NCBI RefSeq assembly: GCF_006094695.1
Contig: NZ_CP035103.1
Span: 1,612,001 to 1,676,000 of the forward strand
Reading direction: 5' to 3'
Source: Kocuria rosea
GTDB taxonomy: Bacteria > Actinomycetota > Actinomycetes > Actinomycetales > Micrococcaceae
Length of the DNA: 64,000 bases
Under the pieces are notes generated by a model, which saw only the letters and a list, made by a program, of their open reading frames with translations, did no database searches and was not told where the DNA came from. How positions within the stretch are numbered: position 1 is the stretch's first letter; each line of letters opens with the position of its first letter. Position numbers and translations under genes: made by a program. This document shows positions 60,642 through 64,000 of this stretch, piece by piece.

Positions 60642-61850
60642 ATGCACTCCGCCCCGCCCGGCACACGCTCCGGCCACGACCCGCTGCTGCTGGCCCGCGC
60701 CGGGCTGTCCCGGCTCGTGGAGCCGACCGACGCCACCGCCATGCTGCTGCTGGCGGCGCTCGGACCGGTCGCCGCGCTCGAGATCGCCACGGGGACGCGC
60801 CCCATCGGCGCCGGGGAGCACCCGGTGTTCGTGCGGGCGGCCGCCGAGGCCGGGTACGGTCCCCGGCAGGTCGACCTCCGGCGCGCCCTGGCCCGCTGGG
60901 CGCCCCGGGCGGCGGACCTCGACCCCTCCGCCGACCTGGGGATCGCCGCCCGGGCGGGAGCGTGGTTCGCGATCCCCGAGGACCCCGACTGGCCGGCGGC
61001 GCTGGCCGACCTGGGCCTGTTCCAGCCGGTGGGCCTGTGGGGCCGCGGCGACCGGCGGCTCCTCGGCTTCCCCGCCGCCCGCTCCGTCGCCGTCGTCGGC
61101 TCCCGGGACTGCTCGACCTACGGCCGGCAGGTCGCCCTGGACATCGCCGGCGCCCTGGCCGCCCGCGGCTGGACGGTGGTCTCCGGCGGTGCCCACGGCA
61201 TCGACCAGGCCGCCCACTCGGCCGCGCTGGCCACCGGCACCGCGCACCCGCCCACGGTGTCGGTCATGGCGTGCGGGATCGACCGCCTCTATCCTCCGGG
61301 CAACCACGAGCTGCTCCACCGGGTCGAGGCCGCCGGGCTGCTGCTGGCCGAGGCCGCCCCCGGGTGCACGCCCAGCCGCTACCGCTTCCTCCAGCGCAAC
61401 CGGATCATCGCAGCCCTCTCCGCCGGCACGGTGGTGGTCGAGGCCCGGTGGCGGTCCGGGGCGCAGAACACGGCCCACCACGCGGACGGGCTCAGCCGCC
61501 CGGTGGGCGCGGTGCCCGGCAGCGTCCACGCCGGCACCTCCGCCGGCTGCCACCGGCTGGTGCGGGAGGGCACCGCCGTCCTGGTCACGGACGTCGACGA
61601 GGTGCTCGAGCTCGTCCAGCCCCTCGGGACGGCGCCGGCGCCCGACCGCCCCGCCCCGGCCTCCGTCGTCGACGGGCTCTCGGACCGGGACCGCGTGCTC
61701 CTCGACGCGCTGCCGATGAGGGTGCGCAGCCGCCCGGACCACCTGTCCCGCGTCGCCGGCCTGTCCGCCCGCGAGGTGCTGGGCGGGCTGCGCCGGCTCG
61801 AGGGGCGCGGCCTGGCGGAGGGGGCGGGGGAGGGGTGGCGCCGCCGCTAG
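60642..61850 (+). CDS. dprA: DNA-processing protein DprA
   Basis: DprA binds incoming single-stranded DNA and loads RecA in transformation. The 402-residue protein has a helical N-terminus (about 1-100), the Rossmann-like DprA core (VAVVGSRDCSTYGRQVA, VVSGGAHGIDQAAH, FLQRNRIIAALS) and a C-terminal winged-helix DprA-WH region. With comM upstream it forms the usual pair, although no comEA/comEC is in view. Its stop TAG is part of the xerC -10 element. Confidence 0.94.
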   Translation: MHSAPPGTRSGHDPLLLARAGLSRLVEPTDATAMLLLAALGPVAALEIATGTRPIGAGEHPVFVRAAAEAGYGPRQVDLRRALARWAPRAADLDPSADLGIAARAGAWFAIPEDPDWPAALADLGLFQPVGLWGRGDRRLLGFPAARSVAVVGSRDCSTYGRQVALDIAGALAARGWTVVSGGAHGIDQAAHSAALATGTAHPPTVSVMACGIDRLYPPGNHELLHRVEAAGLLLAEAAPGCTPSRYRFLQRNRIIAALSAGTVVVEARWRSGAQNTAHHADGLSRPVGAVPGSVHAGTSAGCHRLVREGTAVLVTDVDEVLELVQPLGTAPAPDRPAPASVVDGLSDRDRVLLDALPMRVRSRPDHLSRVAGLSAREVLGGLRRLEGRGLAEGAGEGWRRR

Positions 61851-61853
61851 AAT
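61848..61853 (+). promoter_or_regulatory. xerC -10 element, leaderless
   Basis: TAGAAT overlaps the dprA stop codon and ends six bases before ATG 61860. Confidence 0.55.
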
Positions 61854-61859
61854 CGCCGC

Positions 61860-62810
61860 ATGACCTCCGACGCCGCCCCGCTGCCCACGGCCGTGGTCCG
61901 GGCCCTGGAGCGGTACACGGACCACCTGGTGCACGAGCTGGCGCGCAGCCCCCGCACCGTGGACGCCTACACGGGCGACCTCCGCGCCCTCTTCACCTGG
62001 CTGCACGCCCGGTACGGGGTCGCCGCGCCGGCCGCCGTGGACCTGGAGATGCTCCGGGCCTGGCTGGCCGCCCGGCACGCCGAGGGGGCGGGCCGCTCGT
62101 CCATGGCCCGCTGGACGGCGTCGGTCCGCGGGTTCTTCGGCTGGGCCGCCGGCACCGGCCTGGTGGGCGCCGACCCCAGCCTGCGGCTCGTCGCCCCGCG
62201 CCGCCGGCGCCACCTCCCGGACGTCGTGCCCGCCGACGGGATGCGCGAGCTGCTGGACGATCTCGCGGCCCGCTCCACCGAGCCCGGGACCGCGGGGGTG
62301 GAGGGCGCGCTCGTCGCCCGGGACCGCGCCCTCCTCGAGCTGCTCTACGCCACCGGTGCGCGGGTGGGCGAGCTCACGGGTGCCGACGTCGACGACGTCG
62401 ACCGCTCCCGCCGCGTCCTCACGGTGATCGGCAAGGGCGACAAGCAGCGCACGGTGCCCTTCGGCCGCCCCGCCGACGACGCGCTGCAGCTCTGGCTGGC
62501 CCGCCGGCCCGTGCTGGCCGCGGCGGGCAGCGGGCCGGCGCTGTTCCTCGGGTCCCGGGGCGGCCGGATCGACGCCCGACAGGTCCGGCGCGTCGTGGAG
62601 CGGGAGCTCGGCACCGTCCCCGACACCGCCGCCCGGGGTCCGCACGCCCTGCGCCACTCGGCGGCCACGCACCTCGTGGACGGCGGCGCCGACCTGCGCA
62701 CGGTGCAGGAGCTGCTGGGGCACGCCTCCGTGGCGACCACCCAGATCTACACGCACGTCTCCGTGGACCGCCTGGGAACCGTCTACCGACAGGCCCACCC
62801 CCGGGCCTGA
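61860..62810 (+). CDS. xerC: Tyrosine recombinase XerC
   Basis: XerC with XerD resolves chromosome dimers at dif. The 316-residue protein has the SAM-like N-terminal domain and a complete catalytic set: Arg168, Lys192, His262, Arg265, His288 and the nucleophile Tyr297 (TTQIYTHV). The length and its place after comM-dprA fit the housekeeping recombinase rather than a phage integrase. It appears to be transcribed from a leaderless promoter inside the dprA end. Confidence 0.94.
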   Translation: MTSDAAPLPTAVVRALERYTDHLVHELARSPRTVDAYTGDLRALFTWLHARYGVAAPAAVDLEMLRAWLAARHAEGAGRSSMARWTASVRGFFGWAAGTGLVGADPSLRLVAPRRRRHLPDVVPADGMRELLDDLAARSTEPGTAGVEGALVARDRALLELLYATGARVGELTGADVDDVDRSRRVLTVIGKGDKQRTVPFGRPADDALQLWLARRPVLAAAGSGPALFLGSRGGRIDARQVRRVVERELGTVPDTAARGPHALRHSAATHLVDGGADLRTVQELLGHASVATTQIYTHVSVDRLGTVYRQAHPRA

Positions 62811-63119
62811 CGTGCGCCGGGGCGGAGGATCGCGGAGCAACACGGCGTCCCGGGTTGACGCCCGTGGAATGTTTGCAGTTGAATGAGTGGCGTATTGTAC
62901 TCGACGTCCCGGACACGGCAACACGCTCGGAGCCGGCCGGAACGACGGGTGCGGCACCCGGGCGACCGGACGCCGCGCGGGCCTCGAATCCCCGCGGCGG
63001 GACGCGAGCCCGGACAACAGCATCGTCCGGTCGCGGCACGCTCGCCGCGGCCCGACGGGTGGGACCGCTTCCGTGCAGGGCGTTGGGGAAGACGTACCTA
63101 CACGACGGAGGAACAGGTC
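62811..63119. other. 309-bp region upstream of DUF3145 gene
   Basis: No ORF is convincing. Positions 62852-62905 are AT-richer and carry promoter-like TTGACG (62855-62860), TTGCAG (62873-62878) and TATTGT (62893-62898), none at ideal spacing. If transcription starts near 62905, the leader of the DUF3145 gene is over 200 nt, GC-rich and able to fold, with GGAGGAAC as the ribosome-binding site. Confidence 0.45.
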
Positions 63120-63623
63120 ATGTCTGCACCCACCACGCGCGGAGTGCTCTACGTGCACTCGGCTCCGCGAGCGCTGTGCCCGCACATCCAGTGGGCGCTG
63201 GAGTCGGTCGCGCGCCAGCGCACGGAGCTCGAGTGGACCCAGCAGAACGCCGAGCCCGGTTCCGTGCGCGCCGAGCTGGAGTGGTCCGGACCCGCGGGGA
63301 CCGGCGCCCTCCTCGCCTCGGCGCTGCGCACGATGGGCCGCCTCCGGTTCGAGGTCACCGAGAACCCGTGCCGCGGCCACGACGGCGCCCGCTGGTCCTT
63401 CACCCCCGACCTCGGGATCTTCCACGCGACCACGGACGCCGCCGGCAACATCATGGTCTCCGAGGACCGGATCCGCTACGCCTACGAGACGGCGGCCGGC
63501 AACCCGCTGCTCGTCATCAACGAGCTCTCCCTCGCCCTGGGGGAGGCCTGGGACGAGGAGCTCGAGCCCTTCCGGCACGCCGCGGAGGGCGCCCCGGTGC
63601 GCTGGCTGCACCGCGTCGGCTGA
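63120..63623 (+). CDS. DUF3145 family protein
   Basis: The 167-residue protein matches the actinobacterial DUF3145 family, seen from TRGVLYVHSAPRALCPHIQWAL and WSFTPDLGIFHATTDAAGNIMV. No function is known. It has no signal peptide. ATG 63120 follows GGAGGAACAGGTC. It is usually found near the fatty-acid synthase genes fabD-fabH-acpP-fabF, and here converges on fabF. Confidence 0.9.
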   Translation: MSAPTTRGVLYVHSAPRALCPHIQWALESVARQRTELEWTQQNAEPGSVRAELEWSGPAGTGALLASALRTMGRLRFEVTENPCRGHDGARWSFTPDLGIFHATTDAAGNIMVSEDRIRYAYETAAGNPLLVINELSLALGEAWDEELEPFRHAAEGAPVRWLHRVG

Positions 63624-63671
63624 GCCCCCGCGGCCCCGCCCCGCCTCCGGGGGCACGGGCCCGCAGCGCGC

Positions 63672-63708
63672 AAGAGGGCCGTCCCGCGATCAGCGGGACG
63701 GCCCTCTT
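63672..63708. terminator. Bidirectional intrinsic terminator
   Basis: A perfect 16-bp stem (63672-63687 with 63693-63708) with a 5-nt loop lies between convergent DUF3145 and fabF. It starts with AA and ends with TT, giving short U-tracts in both directions. Confidence 0.8.
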
Positions 63709-63775
63709 CCGTGCGTCCGAACGGTCCGCGCCCGGACGGGCTGCGCCCGACGGCGCGGGCGCGGCGGGCGTGCGC

Positions 63776-64000
63776 TCAGACGGTGCGGAACGCGGCGACC
63801 GCGTTGTGGCCGCCGAAGCCGAAGGAGTTGGACACGGCCACGAAGTCCCCGGAGGGAAGGTCGCGGGCGTCGGTGACGACGTCGAGGTCGATCTCCGGGT
63901 CCTGGTTCTCCAGGTTGATGGTGCAGGGCGCGGTGCGGTGGTGGACGGCCAGCACGGTGAGCACGGCCTCGACGGCGCCCGAGCCGCCGAGGATGTGGCC
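63776..64000 (-). CDS. fabF: Beta-ketoacyl-ACP synthase II, C-terminal part only
   Basis: The last 74 residues of a FabF/KasA-type condensing enzyme are in view; the start lies beyond the window. The segment begins at GHILGGSGAVEAV, where the His is the second active-site histidine, continues with INLENQDPEIDLDVVT and ends with the glycine-rich NSFGFGGHNA and AFRTV. FabF elongates acyl-ACP with malonyl-ACP. In Actinobacteria it normally sits in a fabD-fabH-acpP-fabF operon, which would continue to the right. Confidence 0.93.
   Translation of the reverse strand, partial: GHILGGSGAVEAVLTVLAVHHRTAPCTINLENQDPEIDLDVVTDARDLPSGDFVAVSNSFGFGGHNAVAAFRTV

Noticed and set aside
61860..62810. xerC as a phage or island integrase
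   Set aside because: No attachment-site repeats or mobile genes nearby; length, catalytic set and comM-dprA context fit the chromosomal recombinase.
62975..63010. T-arm-like TCGAATCCCC sequence suggesting a tRNA
   Set aside because: The stem and loop lengths do not fit a T-arm and no acceptor, D or anticodon arms can be drawn around it.
58743..63656. Antisense open frame of 1637 codons opposite comM-dprA-xerC-DUF3145
   Set aside because: It is an artefact of very high GC at third positions. The plus-strand genes have full family motifs, and the antisense translation is low-complexity Arg/Pro/Gly.

Overview
The window is a very GC-rich (roughly 70% or more by eye), densely packed actinobacterial chromosome segment. 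Gene order, GTG/TTG starts, leaderless promoters and the mycolate-free lipid gene set point to Micrococcaceae, most likely Kocuria or a close relative of Micrococcus/Arthrobacter. The fused oleBC gene supports this. I see no CRISPR array, tRNA, rRNA, prophage or insertion sequence; nearly everything is chromosomal core with a few accessory inserts.

Layout. 1-3.3 kb: two overlapping dynamin-like GTPase genes, the first cut by the window edge. 3.4-6.4 kb: an IclR regulator (NdgR/LtbR type) divergent from leuCD, with an inverted repeat in the shared promoter region. 6.6-10.9 kb: murA, a PlsC-like acyltransferase, gpsA and ddl, coupled by short overlaps (cell wall and phospholipid precursors). 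11-12.4 kb, minus strand: a short sortase and an Ala/Pro/Val-rich secreted protein with a C-terminal membrane anchor. 12.9-14.9 kb: a MacB-like ABC pair. 15-16 kb, minus: DUF4193 zinc ribbon and a DUF3515 lipoprotein. 16-21 kb: thiL, a short DAK2/DhaL protein, recG, rsmD. 21-25 kb: a UDP-glucose dehydrogenase family gene, then on the minus strand a PLP aminotransferase and a WS/DGAT acyltransferase. 25.2-28.2 kb: coaD, yceD, rpmF, rnc, mutM. 28.3-34.5 kb: an insertion carrying a zinc alcohol dehydrogenase and the long-chain olefin cluster oleA-oleBC-oleD. 34.8-44.7 kb: smc, an MFS transporter (minus), ftsY, amtB, glnB, ffh. 44.7-51.1 kb: a Nudix hydrolase, an unrecognised 435-residue protein, a two-component system and a NatAB-like ABC exporter. 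51.3-57.4 kb: rpsP, khpA, rimM, trmD, rplS, two lepB paralogues, rnhB, DUF2469, yraN. 57.5-62.8 kb: a proline-rich lipoprotein, a 27-codon upstream ORF, comM, dprA, xerC. 63.1 kb to the end: DUF3145 and, convergent, the 3' end of a fabF/kasA-type ketoacyl synthase.

How it fits together. The conserved backbone is the actinobacterial block for protein export (ftsY, ffh, lepB), translation (rpmF, rpsP, rimM, trmD, rplS), chromosome maintenance (smc, xerC, recG, rnc, mutM) and DNA uptake (comM, dprA). The most distinctive insert is the olefin pathway: OleA condenses two fatty acyl-CoAs, OleD reduces the product, OleC closes a beta-lactone and OleB decarboxylates it to the alkene; here OleB and OleC are one protein. 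The WS/DGAT, PlsC-like and FabF genes show further lipid metabolism nearby.

Regulatory signals. At least nine genes have a TAnnnT-like -10 hexamer ending 6-7 nt before the start codon, as expected for leaderless mRNAs. Several perfect GC-rich hairpins look like terminators. The least explained items are the 27-codon ORF coupled to comM, the start of yceD, the sortase that lacks a recognisable catalytic arginine, the 435-residue protein, and the long structured leader of rplS.
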